From Cercospora beticola (lineage: Eukaryota; Ascomycota; Dothideomycetes; Mycosphaerellales; Mycosphaerellaceae): DNA of 64,000 bases. The stretch spans positions 1,984,001 through 2,048,000 of the forward strand of contig NC_088942.1 in the NCBI RefSeq assembly GCF_033473495.1. The letters run 5' to 3'. This document shows positions 11,301-24,305 of the stretch, one piece after another. The first letter of the stretch is position 1, and every line of letters begins with the position of its first letter. The translations under genes and the position numbers were made by a program. A model generated the notes under the pieces. That model saw only the letters and a program-made list of their open reading frames with translations, was not told where the DNA came from and did no database searches.

Positions 11301-13411
11301 ATATATCTTTCCTATATAATTATCCCTAGCTCTAGAGCTAGCTATAGTTAGGCCTCTATAATTGTTTTAATAAGCTTATCTACTATAGTATATTAGGTTT
11401 AGGTTATATTTCCTCTCTATTTTAGGTAGTAGAGGTTAAAGTCTCCTACTACTATATAGCTTACTTTTATATCCTCTAGAGTTTATAATAGTACTTCTTA
11501 AAGTATAGAGATAGTCCCTTCTTATCTATAGCTTATTAGCTCTAAGAAGTTATAGTAGTTATAGATAGAGATAGTTCCTATAGGTATCTAGACTTAGATA
11601 GTTACTAAGTTACCTATATTATAGAAGAGTAGTTTCTAGCTATTAGTTCTAACTTTATCTAATATAAGTATTACTACTCTTAAGTTCTACTAGGGTAGGA
11701 GGACTATAGAGTATCCTTTTATAGCTTTAGTCCTACTATTTATAGTATTAAGCTATAGTTCTTATAGTGCTATTACTATAGCCTCTTCTATAGCTTAGCT
11801 ATCTAGTAGTAGAGTTTAGGTAGTATTTAACCTATTAATATTATATTAGTAGATTATTAGAGTTTAGCTACTTATAGGATTTATAGAATTCTTAGGAGAG
11901 GAGCTTAATTAGGTTAATATCTATATCTTCCTAGTAGGTGCTTATTACCTCTTAGGTGTCCTTATTCTTCTATATAAGAGGGAAATAGAGCTTGCTTGCT
12001 TGCCTCCTACTAGCTATTACTACTACTATAGTACCTAGAAGCCTGCCTTTATATCTAATATCCCTCTATAGAGGCTTAGCTAGTAGAGCTTTCCTCTTAA
12101 GGATTAGGAGTTCTATATTACTATCTCCTTATATTAGGCCTAAGGCTATCTCCTATTACTTTTTAAACTACTCTAAGAATGCTCTTACTTTAGCCTTTAT
12201 AGTAGCTTTATAGCTATATTAGAGAGAGTATATCTTATAGTCTCCCTTATAGTTATAGTATTTAATTTTCTTCTCTTTATAGCTATCTGTCCTATACTTC
12301 TCTATATAGTTTCTATATATATCTTCTATAGCTTTATAGTAGGTAGTAATATACCTAAAGCTATTATACTTAAGGTATTATATAATCCTCTACTATAGGT
12401 AGTATAGTTCTACTATATACTATATTAACCTAATAGTAATACTTCTCCTATATATTTCCCTTATAGTTTATCTATCCTATACTACTATAACTACTAATAA
12501 GAAGTTAGTCTCTTCCCTTACTCTCTAATTCTTAAGCTAAAAGGCCTTCCTAATTTTAAGCTCCTCTAGGAACTAGGTAAAGTTATCTTAGTCGAGTTAG
12601 ACCTAGCTATTTATATCCTCTAGCTTCTAGGATATCCTAATACTATATATAATTACCTAGGTACTTAGTATCTCTACCTAGGCTTCTAGGTATATAGCTT
12701 TAAGCTAAGACTAGTCCTTCTCTAGCCTACTTTTCTCTTCTTCTCTATAGAGGATAACTTTAAGGTCTCTACTTAGGAGCTTTTATATAGCTTTAAACTG
12801 CTATACTTCTAGTTTCCTTCTAAGCTCTTTATAGCTTATCTTCTTTGCTATCTCCCTTTCTTCTTAGTTTCCTATCCTTACTAAGATAGTTATAGATATC
12901 TAAAGCTAGAGCCTTAGTATTATATATCTAATTTAGGCTATCTAAGCCTATATTTTAGAAGTAGTAGTAGTAGGTATTAGGCGGCTCTAGAGAGTTTTCT
13001 AGATAGCTTAAAAAGTCTAGGACTCTTCCTAGTAGAGGGCGAGGTAGAGGAGAGCCTATTAGGCCTATTAGAGAAGGAGGAGAGTTAGGGAGAGAGAAAG
13101 AGTTATCTAGATATCGAGGTAACTCTAGATCTGTTCTATAAGTATTTTTAGGTTCTTTTAGATTATTAGTTTTAGAGTATTAGTATTAGTAGTTATTTTC
13201 TAGCCTTATTAGCTAGAGAGAGGTAGTTATAGGCGGATTTAGGCCGCCTAGGAGTTAGAGTCGTAACCTCCTCCTCCTAGGCTTCCTCCTCTACTTATAG
13301 CGTCGTAGTATCGGTCGGAGAGTATTATCGTATATTAGGAGGCCTCGAGGCCTCCCGCCGTCGTTATCGTCGCCTACTAGGGCGCGTTTATTTTTTCTTA
13401 AACTATAAAAT
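8356..13411 (-). mobile_element. LINE copy 1 (Tad1-like), nearly full length, RIP-inactivated
   Basis: A 5,056-bp non-LTR retrotransposon on the minus strand. Its 3' end is a (GATA)n tail at 8356-8371 and its CpG-richer 5' leader lies near 13250-13400. The 14-bp duplication TACTAGGTTATATA at 8342-8355 and 13412-13425 flanks it; the unbroken target is seen in the other LTR near 24230. It is the inverted twin of LINE copy 2, where the domains are easier to read. It is dead through RIP stops. Confidence 0.88.
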
Positions 13412-13425
13412 TACTAGGTTATATA

Positions 13426-13565
13426 ACTTAGCTAATACTTATCTTAGGAGTAAGATATAACCTATAACTAACTAATATAATTAATACGGTTAGTTCCTAC
13501 TTATTATCTCTACTTCTACTACGTTATACCTATCTAACAAGTGCCTACGAGAATATAATTTAAAA
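13426..13565 (+). repeat. Copia 5' LTR, second part
   Basis: 140 bp completing the 5' LTR (90 + 140 = 230 bp). It contains CTAATATAATTAATACGG, the target that LINE-type copy 3 hit in the 3' LTR. The exact last base is uncertain; AAAA precedes the primer-binding site. Confidence 0.82.
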
Positions 13566-13580
13566 GGTTATAAGCCTAGG
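13566..13580 (+). other. Copia primer-binding site (initiator tRNA-Met half)
   Basis: GGTTATAAGCCTAGG lies directly after the 5' LTR. Allowing C-to-T/G-to-A RIP changes, it equals GGTTATGAGCCCAGG, the complement of the anticodon-region half of initiator tRNA-Met. Drosophila copia and relatives prime from such a tRNA half. Confidence 0.72.
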
Positions 13581-13589
13581 TTTATAGAG

Positions 13590-16500
13590 AGGCTCTAAGT
13601 AGAAAGAGTTAGCCTTCTTATCCTTAAAGTAATATATATTACCTCTTATAGGACCTATAGTATTAACTAGATAGAGAAGTAGGAAAAGAGTATAAGGGAG
13701 ACTAGAGGTATATCCTATCTATACTACCTTAAAGCTTTAGAAGATCCTAGTTATAAGCTAGAAGTCTCTAAAAAGTAAGTAAGATAGAGAAAAGCCTAGT
13801 AAAGCATACTCTGCTTTAAAAGAGAGGTATACTAAAGGAGTATAAAGAGGAAAGGATTAGCCTTAGACTATAGTACCTAAGTAGATAAGACTAGGCCTAA
13901 GTACTAAGTACTACTAATACCTTAGAACTAGCTAGTAGTACTCTTCTAAGAAGGTAGATCTTTTAGAGGTTCTCTACCTAAGAACCTAACTAACTCCTCT
14001 AAGAGAGAAGAGTTCTTAGATACCTTAGCTAAGAGAGAAGAGTCTTAGTAACTAGGGAAGGCAGAAATCTAGAAGCTACTAATTAAATTAAAAGAGCTTA
14101 TATTTCTAGAGTTTAGATTTATTTATTTAATTTTGTAAAAATAGATTTAATAAGTAGAATTAGAAAGAAAAGAGCTATACTAGTACTAAGTAAGGAGAAT
14201 TAGAGATAATAGTTTAGCCTACTATAGGACTACTTTAAGTTAAAGAATATATTTTAGGTTATCTTAGAACTAATACCTAACTTATCTATTAAGTTATTAC
14301 TATCTATCTTTAGCCTAAGACATTTAAGAAATAACCTAATATAGGTTAAGGCTAATATAACTACTAGGTATAAGATAATAATCTGCCTATTAGAAGATAA
14401 CTAGAAAGAGGTCCTTAAGGAGAGATAAGCCTTAAAGATATAGAAGAAGATAAGAGCTAAGTATAGTAAGGTATATACTATATATATAATAGTATATATC
14501 TAGAAGTTTATAAACTTTTAGATAACTAAGGATATAATAATTAGAAAAGTATAGGTATAGCTAGCTAGTATAGTAAGAAGGATTATAGAGATAGACTCTT
14601 AGGAAGTATACTATAAGGAACTAGAGAGGAGACTTAAGTATCTCCTTAATAGCTTACCTAAGGTATACTAAAGTATAAAGAATATAATCCTTACCTAGTA
14701 GTCTATAGTATATAAAAGTATACTATAGCTACTAGAATCCTATAAGGCTAGACTAAACTAGTCCTAAGAAATAGCAATATTCGCTAAGAGTAGAGGCATA
14801 TAATATATAAAGCTAAAATACTACTTTTATAGAGAAGAGTATTTTAGAGGTATTACTAAGTATCTATACCTTAATAAAGCTAAGAGAACTATTAACTTAA
14901 GATAGGCTAATAGAGTAGAGAAGAGAAGATTACTACCTAGAGAGAGTACTTTTAGAAGGAGATCTTTACTAGATAGAGAAGTATTAAAAGAAATAGTAAA
15001 GAAACTTAACCTAAAAGTCTAATTCTTTAAGAAGAGATAAAGCTTAAGGAAGTTTTCTAAGAAGGTATATACTACCTAAGAAGATATAGAACCTTCTATA
15101 GTATCTAAAGTATCCTAATCTCTATTAGAGGATAATAATATTAATAAAGTTATATACTTAACTATAGAAGCAAAAGGTAAGTATATACTATTAAGATAGC
15201 TACTTAACTCCTATACTTTATTATATATAACTAACTAAGAATTACTTTTTAGAGAACTAAAACCTCTTTAGAGGAAAAAGTAGATTAAGGTTAGAGAGAG
15301 CTATCTAATAGCTATATATATAGGAAATATAGTAATAGGTAGGAAAAGAGGAAAATAGATTATTCTTAAGAATATTCTCTTCGTACCTAGCCTAGGAGTA
15401 AATCTTGTTTCTTAGAGCTAATTTAGCTAGTAGTATAGTATTTAACTACTAAAATTTATACTTATTTTATTATCTAGGAAACTAGTTATCTAGACAAAAC
15501 TATTAGGAGGAGTACTATTTATTAAGGAGATTAATAATATATTATAGGAGCTTATAATATTATACCTTAATTAAAATTAAGAGAATAAAGCCTATATCTT
15601 TAAAGCCTAAGAGAAGCTCTAAGAATAGTAGGAGCTCTAGTATAGAAGACTTATATACTTTAGAGAGAGTCTTCTTAGAAACCTATATAAGGTATCTAAC
15701 TTAAAGGCTTAGATTCCTATTCTAAAGGAGTACTAACCTTATAGAGTATACTTCTTAGTAAAGATAAAGAAATATAGAGAGAAGGAAACTAAGAGAAAAC
15801 TCTAGAGGTTATTACTTATTTCTATCGATATCTATAGACCTTTGCCTATCTTAAGATTAGGATATAAATAGTAGCTTAAGATTATTAATAACTTCTTAAG
15901 AAAGAAATAGACTTTCCTAATAAAGTCTAGAGAAGATATACTAAGTATTCTTAGAGACTAGAAAGTAAAAGCTAAGCTATAATTAGGAAACCCCCTCTAG
16001 ATTATAAGGAGTAATAGAGCAAGGGAGCTTCTTACTATACTAAAGTAGTAGGAGAAGGAATATAGAATTTCCTTCTATATAACTAAAGTATATAACTCTA
16101 TCTAGAATAGAGTAGTTAAGAGGTTAATCTAAACCTCTAAAGACTATATAAGAGTAATACTAGAAGATGCCTATATACCTATTAAATTCTAGCTAGAAGT
16201 ATTAGTAGCCTATATAGTTATTAGAAATTCTCTTTCTAATAGCCTAGAAATTAATAGATTTAAAGTATTACCTAAGGAAGCCTTCTTAGGTATTTAACTC
16301 TTAGTATCGTACTTTAGAGTTTAGAGTTATAAAGCAGTAGTCTATATAGATCCTAAGTCCTAGCTAGCTAGAATAAGATTAGATAAACTAATAAATAGAA
16401 GTAAAGATACTATATTTATTAGGTATATTCCTAATACTACTAAAATATAGCTCTTCTAGGAGCCTAATATAAGAGCTATTAAAGCCTATAGTACTACTAC

Positions 16501-18671
16501 TTAGTTTAAGTATAAGAAAGGAGGAGATATAGAGCTAAATATTCCTAAGCTTAATTAAGTAAGTAGTATACCTATTAGAAACCTAGTTAGTAGACCTCTA
16601 AAGAAGCTAATAGTAGTTATACCTTCTATAGCTACTATACCTATAGCTATAGTAACTAAACCTATAGATCCTAGCTAAATACTCTTTATATAGTTACTAC
16701 CTCTACTAAAGAATAAGAAGGAGTACTAGAGGATAGAGGATCTAGAAGAAGAAAACTCTAGAGAACTATAACCCTAGTAGGAGAAAAGTAGAACTACTAA
16801 ACTACCTAAGTTAAGCTAGGAAATTAATAGATAAGCTAGTCCTAGTACTAGTAGGAGACTATATTTAAAAGTAAAAGAATTAACTATTATATAGTAGGAC
16901 CTATAAGGATATAAGGATTAGGAGGGGAACTAAGACTAAACCTATAGCTAAAAGAGAAGGAGATCTATCTTAGATAAAGAACTAGGCCTAGAGCTAAAAG
17001 CTTATAGTATAGTAATAAAATAAGTACTTTAGAAGAGATAGAGAGAATATAGATAGGAGGAGGAGCCTAGTACTAAGTATTATAAGGCATTCCTAAGCTA
17101 AGTCTAAGGCTAAGAATAGGAGTAGATTTAGGAAGCCCTATTAGAGGTTTAGGAGTCTATATTTATAGCAATTACTCCTTAAGTCTCTATATAGAAACAA
17201 GAAGTGCCTATCCTAAAGTTCTATAAAGAGGCAATTTAGGATCCTAAATAGAGATATATATAGGAGAATATAGTCTAAAAGGAACTAACTATATTAAGAA
17301 GTAATAATACCTAGATAGAGGTTATTCTACCTAAAGAAGTAAACCTTATTATATCTAAGTAGGTATTTAATATAAAGAGATTAATTAGTAGAGCTATTAA
17401 GAAGTTTAAGGCAAGACTAGTTATAAGAGGTTTCTTTTAGAAGTTTAGAGTTAATTTCTAAGAGACCTTTATACTAATAGTTAGGTATAATACCTTAAGG
17501 GTATTTATAGCTATAGTTTATAAGAAGGATCTAGAACTTTACTAAGTAGATATAAACAATATATTTACTAAGAGTAAGCTTTAGGAAGAAATCTTTATAA
17601 TTCTACCTCTAGGAGTTAAGATTCTACCTAATACGGTCCTATAAATCCTAAGAAGCCTATATAGACTAAAGTAAGTAGCAAGAGACTAGAACAAACTCTA
17701 TATCTTAAAGTTAAAACAGATTAGGTTTATATAATTAGAAGTAGACCTATACCTTCTTATCTACTAGGAAAGGAATATTCTAATCCTAACCTATATAGAT
17801 AATATTCTAATTATAGTACTAAAGCTAGAAGATATACTTTAGTTTAAGGAATAGCTAGGCAAAGTATTTAAGATTAAGGATCTTAGAGAACTAGAGAAAA
17901 TCCTTAGGATAAAGTTAATAAGAGATAGATAAGCTAGGATTCTAAAGCTTAATTAGGAATACTTTATCTAGGAGAACTTTATAAAGCTAGGAATAACTAA
18001 GGAGATAGCTAACCTAACTCTCTTACTAATAGACAGTTATAATAGCCTAAAACTAATAGGCTTATATAATAAGAAAAAGAATAAGATAGAGTACTAAAGC
18101 TAAACTAGTACCTAGATATAGCCTATAGTTATAATAAGACTAGATATTACTTTCTCTCTTAGAAGGTTAAGCTTATATATCTTAGACCCGACTAAGAGGT
18201 ATATATAAGCTCTAAAGAAACTAGCAAGATACCTAAAATTATCCTAAGACTTAGGATTAATATTTAGGAGAAATAGAGGAAGCCTAATAGGATATTTAGA
18301 CTCTAACTATATAATAGACAAAGCAGATAGAGTCTTAATTCTTAGGAGCATCTTCTTTCTTTATAGAGCTCTAGTTTCTTAGATAAGTAGAAAGCAAAAG
18401 TCTATTATAATATTAATAATAGAAGCTAAGTATATAGCTATAAATATATATATAAAGCAATCTTAGTTCCTAGTAGTACTCTTAAGAGAGATAGACTATA
18501 TAGAGTTAGTAGGAGAATACCTATTCTAACTAACTATAAAAGTATATCCTAATATAGTAAAAGAGCTAAGGCTAGTATAAATTATAGGAGATAACTAAGT
18601 AGCTTTAACTCTTATTAAGGATATATATACCTATAAGAGATCTAAATATATTAATATTATATATAACTATA
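13590..18671 (+). pseudogene. Copia gag-pol, main part, RIP-broken
   Basis: A conceptual polyprotein interrupted by TAG/TAA throughout. The gag region is about 13590-15100. The gag-pre-integrase motif ILKNILFVPSLGVNLVS lies near 15365-15415 and the integrase core runs to about 16300. Reverse transcriptase runs about 17300-18100, with KWVFNIKR, ARLVIRGF, VDINNIFTKS and YIDNILI. RNase H follows to 18671, where LINE copy 2 cuts it at YNY. The frame resumes at 23801. The order IN before RT marks it as copia and not gypsy. Confidence 0.82.
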
Positions 18672-21600
18672 GATTAGCTAAGTTAATAAAAAAATAAATA
18701 CGCTCTAGTAGGCGACGACGACGACGGCGAGAGGCCTCGAGGCCTCCTAATACGCGACAATACCCCCCGACTAATACTATAACGCTATAAGTAGAGGAGG
18801 GAGCCTAGAAGGAGGAGGTTATAACTCTAACTCCTAGGCGGCCTAAATCTGCTTATAACTACCTCTCTCTAGCTAATAAGGCTAGAAAATAACTACTAAT
18901 ACTAACACTCTAAAACTAATAATCTAAAAGAACCTAAAAATACTTATAGAATAGATCTAGAGTTACCTCGATATCTAGATAACCCTTTCTCTCTCCCTAA
19001 CTCTCCTCCTTCTCTAATAGGCCTAATAGGCCCTCCTCTACTTCGCCCTCTACTAGAAAGAGTCCTAGACTCTTTAAGCTATCTAGAAAACTCTCTAGAG
19101 CCGCCTAATACCTACTGCTACTACCTCTAAAATATAGGCCTAGATAGCCTAAATTAGATATATAATACTAAGGCCCTAGCCTTAGGTATCTATAACTATC
19201 TTAGTAAGGATAGGAAACTAAGAAGAAAGGGAGATAGTAAAGAAGATAAGCTATAAAGAGCTTAGAAGGAAACTAGGAGTATAGTAGTTTAAGGCTATAT
19301 AAAAGCTCCTAAGTAGAAACCTTAAAGTTATCCTCTATAGAGAAGAAGAGAAAAGTAGGCTAGAGAAGGACTAGTCTTAGCTTAAGGCTATATACCTAGA
19401 GGCCTAGGTAGTAATACTAAGTACCTAGGTAATTATATATAGTATTAGGACATCCTAGAAGCTAGAGGATATAAATAGCTAGGTCTAACTCGACTAAGAT
19501 AACCTTACCTAGTTCCTAGAGAGGCTTAAAATTAGGAAGGCCTTTTAGCTTAAGAATTAGAGAGTAAGAGAAGAGACTAACTTCTTATTAGTAGTTATAG
19601 TAGTATAGAATAGATAAACTATAAGGGAAATATATACGAGAGGTATTACTATTAGATTAATATAGTATATAGTAGAACTATACTACTTATAGTAGAGGAT
19701 TATATAATACCTTAAGTATAATAGCTTTAGGTATATTACTACCTACTATAAAGCTATAGAAGATATATATAGAAACTATATAAGGAAGTATAGGATAGAT
19801 AGCTATAAGGAGAAGAAAATTAAATACTATAACTATAAGAGAGACTATAAGGTATACTCTCTCTAATATAGCTATAAAGCTACTATAAAGGCTAAAGTAA
19901 GAGCATTCTTAGAGTAGTTTAAAAAGCAATAGGAGACAGCCTTAGGCCTAATATAAGGAGATAGTAATATAGAACCTCTAATCCTTAAAAGGAAAGCCCT
20001 ACTAGCTAAGCCTCTATAGAGGGATATTAGATATAAAGGCAGGCTTCTAGGTACTATAGTAGCAGCAATAGCTAGTAGGAGGCAAGTAAGCAAGCTCTAT
20101 TTCCCTCTTATATAGGAGAATAAGGATACCTAAGAGGTAATAAGCACCTACTAGGAAGATATAGATATTAACCTAATTAAGCTCCTCTCCTAAGAATTCT
20201 ATAAATCCTATAAGTAGCTAAACTCTAATAATCTACTAATATAATATTAATAGGTTAAATACTACCTAAACTCTACTACTAGATAGCTAAGCTATAGAAG
20301 AGGCTATAGTAATAGTACTATAAGAACTATAGCTTAATACTATAAATAGTAGGACTAAAGCTATAAAAGGATACTCTATAGTCCTCCTACCCTAGTAGAA
20401 CTTAAGAGTAGCAATACTTATATTAGATAAAGTTAGAACTAATAGCTAGAAACTACTCTTCTATAATATAGGTAACTTAGTAACTATCTAAGTCTAGATA
20501 CCTATAGGAACTATCTCTATCTATAACTACTATAACTTCTTAGAGCTAATAAGCTATAGATAAGAAGAGACTATCTCTATACTATAAGAAGTACTATTAT
20601 AAACTCTAGAGGATATAAAAGCAAGCTATATAGTAGTAGGAGACTTTAACCTCTACTACCTAAAATAGAGAGGAAATATAACCTAAACCTAATATACTAT
20701 AGTAGATAAGCTTATTAAAACAATTATAGAGGCCTAACTATAGCTAGCTCTAGAGCTAGGGATAATTATATAGGAAAGATATATAGCTAGCTACTAAATA
20801 CTAGACCTAGTCTTTATTAGCCTCTCCCTCTAAAACCTAATCTAAGAATATAAAGCTCTCCTAGAAGAGATATATAGCTCTAACTATATCCTCTTTAGGA
20901 CAACTCTCTATATTAACCTCTAAAAGCTAAGAGGAAGAAGCTAGAGAAAGTAGTAGAAAGCTGCTAACTAGAACAGAATCTAAGACCTTATAGCCTAAGA
21001 TACTAACTAACTTAACTAACTCCTACTTAATATAAGGGAATACCTAGATATACTAGCCTATAGAATATAATCCTCTATCTAGAGGATTATAGAGGAGACA
21101 GTTCTAATAGCTAGACTATTAAGCTATATAAAAATAGTATAGACCTAGGAATATAAGGAGGCTATAAAGCTAGTAAGAAGGAGAAGAAGAGAATAGAGGA
21201 ACTATAAGATAGAATAGAGCTATAAGCTATACCTTAAAGTATTATATATAAGAAGTAAAGCTATAAGGAGAGAGCAGAACCTAGCTTAGAGGAAACTAAT
21301 AAAAGAAGTTATAGAGGACTCTAAGAAAATCTAGAAAATAGCTAAATAGGCTAGAGAGAGAGCTAACTAAAAGTACTAGCTACTATACTTCCTAAGCCTA
21401 GCCGATATAGAGTATAATAGAGATACTAATAAGAGGAAGACTATAATCCTAGTAAGATACTTCTTTCTAGACCTAAGGAAGGCAGACTTAAGTAATATCT
21501 AATATACCTAACTACTACTCTAATTCTAGATAGAGGTTAAGGTTTAACTAAAGGAAGTAGAAGGAGTCCTTAGGAAACTACCTAGCAATAAGGCTCTAGG

Positions 21601-23786
21601 ACCTAACTAAATACTAAACCTCTTACTAAAAAAGTATAGGGAACAACTTTCTCTAATCCTAGCTAAACTCTTTACTATATACCTAAGGATAGTATACTAC
21701 TCTAAAGCCTTTAAGTATTCTATAATAGTAGTACTTAGGAAACTATAGAAGCTAGACTACTTAAAGCTAGGAGTATATAGACCTATTGCTCTACTTAATA
21801 TAATAGATAGATAATTCTTATACGCCGGTCTACCTCTTTTAACTAGAGTAAGTACTTAATATAATAGTAAAGGTCCTAGAAGCTATAGTTACTAAGAGGA
21901 TATCTAAGAAGACTAAAGAAAGGAAGCTCCTCCTAGAAGAACAAATAAGTACTAGGCCTAGTAGGTCTACTACCTTAGTATTAGACCTTATTACTAAGCA
22001 AGTAAAAACTATCTAGGAAACTAAGCTAGGAGCTATAGTATCTATACTCTGCCTCGATATCTTAGAGGCATTTAATAAGGTCTTCTACTAGAGGCTACTT
22101 TATAATATTAGAATAAAAGGCTTCCTAGACTATACTATTAGATTTATCTAATTATTCCTCTAAGATAGGACTACTTGCCTAAGGCTTAGAGACTTTATAG
22201 ACTAACTAAGGCTCTAAAACATAGGAATTCCCTAAGGCTCTACTCTATCCCTAATCCTCTTCCTTTTCTTTACTTCTACTCTGCTCCTAATACTCTATAA
22301 AAAGACTACTTTAGTAATAGGATTTATAGATAACTCTAATATCCTTATATATAGTATATTAATAGAGGATAACTATAAGCAACTTAAGAAAGCCTACTAG
22401 AAATATAAAGAATAGGTAAGGAGATATAGAGCAGAATTTGTACTATAGAAATATTAGCTAATCTACTTTACTAGAAGTAGGAAGTATAACTTTAAAGCTA
22501 TAGTCTAAATCTAGAGATTTAATAGAGAACTACTACTATTACTTAGACTCCTCGGAGTATAGGTAGATACTAAACTTAAATAGGGCCTATATATTAAACA
22601 AGTAGCAGAAAAGGGAGCTTACTAAATATAATTACTTTAGAGACTATATAAGTCTATATAGAGAGCATCCTTCTAAAAAGTAAAGCACCTCTATATAGTA
22701 GTAGTAAGACTAGCTATTACTTTTAGCTACTAAGTCTAGTCTAACCTAGAGGGTATATAAAGCTACTATAGGAACCTTACTAAACCTATTAAGAAGATCT
22801 AGAGGGAAGCTCTAAGGAATATTATAGGAGTATATAAGTTAGTTATAACTATAGTTCTAGAGAGAGAAGCAAATATTGCTCCTCTTTATTTATATATCTA
22901 GAACCTAGCTAGGTAAGTATCTAAAAAGCAAGACACCTAACTTGTATACTAGTATATTAAAGACAAGTATAGGGAGATTAAAAGGTAAGTATAAGTAGGA
23001 AAGAGAGCTAGGCAACCTATACTACTAACCTAAACTAGATAGGAGGAAATCCTCTAAATAGTATAAGGCTAAGAAATAACGATATAGGTATACCTAGGTA
23101 GTAAGGTATAGTAGGCTAAATACTAGTAGGATAGAAGGTAGGAAAGGAATAAGGAAGAGAGAAGAGTAAGAGCAGGAGAGGAATAACTACTAGTATAGAA
23201 AACTACTACCTCCTCTACTATTAGACTAACTCTATATAAAGAACTTACTAGACTAGAGAGTATAATAGTTATACTCCTAAGGATAGAGTATATTAGGATA
23301 AGATAATACCTTACTAGAAGGAGAGTCCTAGGTTTTATACTAGACTACGAATATAGACAGAGTTATAAGACACTAAAACATATATATATATTCTACCTAA
23401 AATAGAACGAGAGAAGATACTAACTATTCTAGGTAGAGGTATTTATAAACTAGAAGGATCTAGCTAATATAAAGAGAGGGCTATATATAATAGCAAGGTA
23501 GCTTATCTAAGAAGGGGTCCTAGACTAATTCTTACTTATAAGAGAAGAGATATAGGAGGAAAAGAGGAGAGAGAAGAGGAAGGATAGAGCCTAGTAAAAG
23601 GAGGACTTACTAGATATCTAGTATTATCCGAAGGAAAATAGAAGTAAAGGAAGCGGCTACGTAGGCTATAAATAAAGAGATATACGAGGGTTTTTCGAAG
23701 GCTTTTCCCTTAACCGAAATCTATAGAGCGTGCTACTTACTCTAGTTAAAAGAGATAGACCGGCGTATAAGAATTATCTATCTATC
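18672..23786 (+). mobile_element. LINE copy 2 (Tad1-like), RIP-inactivated
   Basis: 5,115 bp; removing the 61 bp added by the stub insertion at 21806-21866 leaves 5,054 bp, matching copy 1. The 14-bp duplication TATATATAACTATA (18658-18671 and 23787-23800) flanks it. Through RIP stops, ORF1 (about 18900-20250) shows successive knuckles with Cys changed to Tyr (YLKYNSFRYITTYYKA near 19695). ORF2 shows an endonuclease (VVGDFNLYY near 20635), reverse transcriptase (YRPIALL near 21775, LDILEAFN near 22055, IPQGSTLSLILFLFF near 22225, GFIDNSNILI near 22320) and a C-terminal zinc-type tail to about 23560. Endonuclease plus this RT and tail fits the fungal Tad1 group. It ends in (ATCT)n and cannot be translated. 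Confidence 0.88.
21806..21852 (-). repeat. 47-bp LINE 3'-end stub inserted in LINE copy 2
   Basis: 47 bp identical in layout to the last bases of the LINE 3' end (GATAGATAATTCTTATACGCC and following), reversed relative to its host. The 14-bp duplication TACTTAATATAATA at 21792-21805 and 21853-21866 flanks it. LINE copy 1 has the empty site with a single copy of that 14-mer. This is an extreme 5' truncation. Confidence 0.88.
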
Positions 23787-23800
23787 TATATATAACTATA

Positions 23801-24154
23801 TTAGATATCTCTAGCGGCAGAGGAAGGTTATAGTAGAATATATTCTAATAAAAGAGATAGTTACTAATAGCCTAACTAAACTAAAGAATAGGCTATAGTT
23901 TTAGGAGTTTATAAGACAACTCTAACTTATATAAGAAAAAGCAAAAGATTCTAGCTCTAAAGAAGATTAGTTCTAAGCAGAGGAATAAGATATATAAATA
24001 GAAGAAAGTAACTAGAAAACCTACCGCTAGGGTTTTTAGTTAGAAACTCTATCGATAGAGGTTTTAGTCGTTTTAATCTAATTCGTATAGCTATATATAG
24101 AGATAGACTTAAATATAAGAAGGCAAGCAGAAGACTACCTAGCCTAAGTAGGAG
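23801..24154 (+). pseudogene. Copia RNase H tail and 3' untranslated part
   Basis: The copia frame resumes after LINE copy 2 with EYILTKEIVTNSLTKP and PKNRLQFQEFIRQL, the usual end of copia RNase H. It then runs to a short purine-rich stretch (TAAGTAGGAG, ending 24154) before the 3' LTR. RIP stops are present. Confidence 0.78.
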
Positions 24155-24305
24155 TATTAGAAAGTATAGTCTAGTTAGATATTCTAAGAGATACTTTAGG
24201 AGTTAGAATTAGATAATATAGGTTATATAATACTAGGTTATATAACTTAGCTAATACTTATCTTAGGAGTAAGATACAACCTATAACTAACTAATATAAT
24301 TAATA
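24155..24305 (+). repeat. Copia 3' LTR, first part
   Basis: 151 bp starting TATTAGAAAG, carrying intact the target sites hit by LINE copy 1 in the 5' LTR. It ends with CTAATATAATTAATA (24291-24305), duplicated at 25349-25363. Confidence 0.85.

Noticed and set aside
11992..12213. 73-codon ORF, nearly identical to the ORF at 19872-20093
   Set aside because: Both are antisense shadows of the zinc-knuckle gag (ORF1) in the two inverted LINE copies; their similarity only reflects the LINE duplication.
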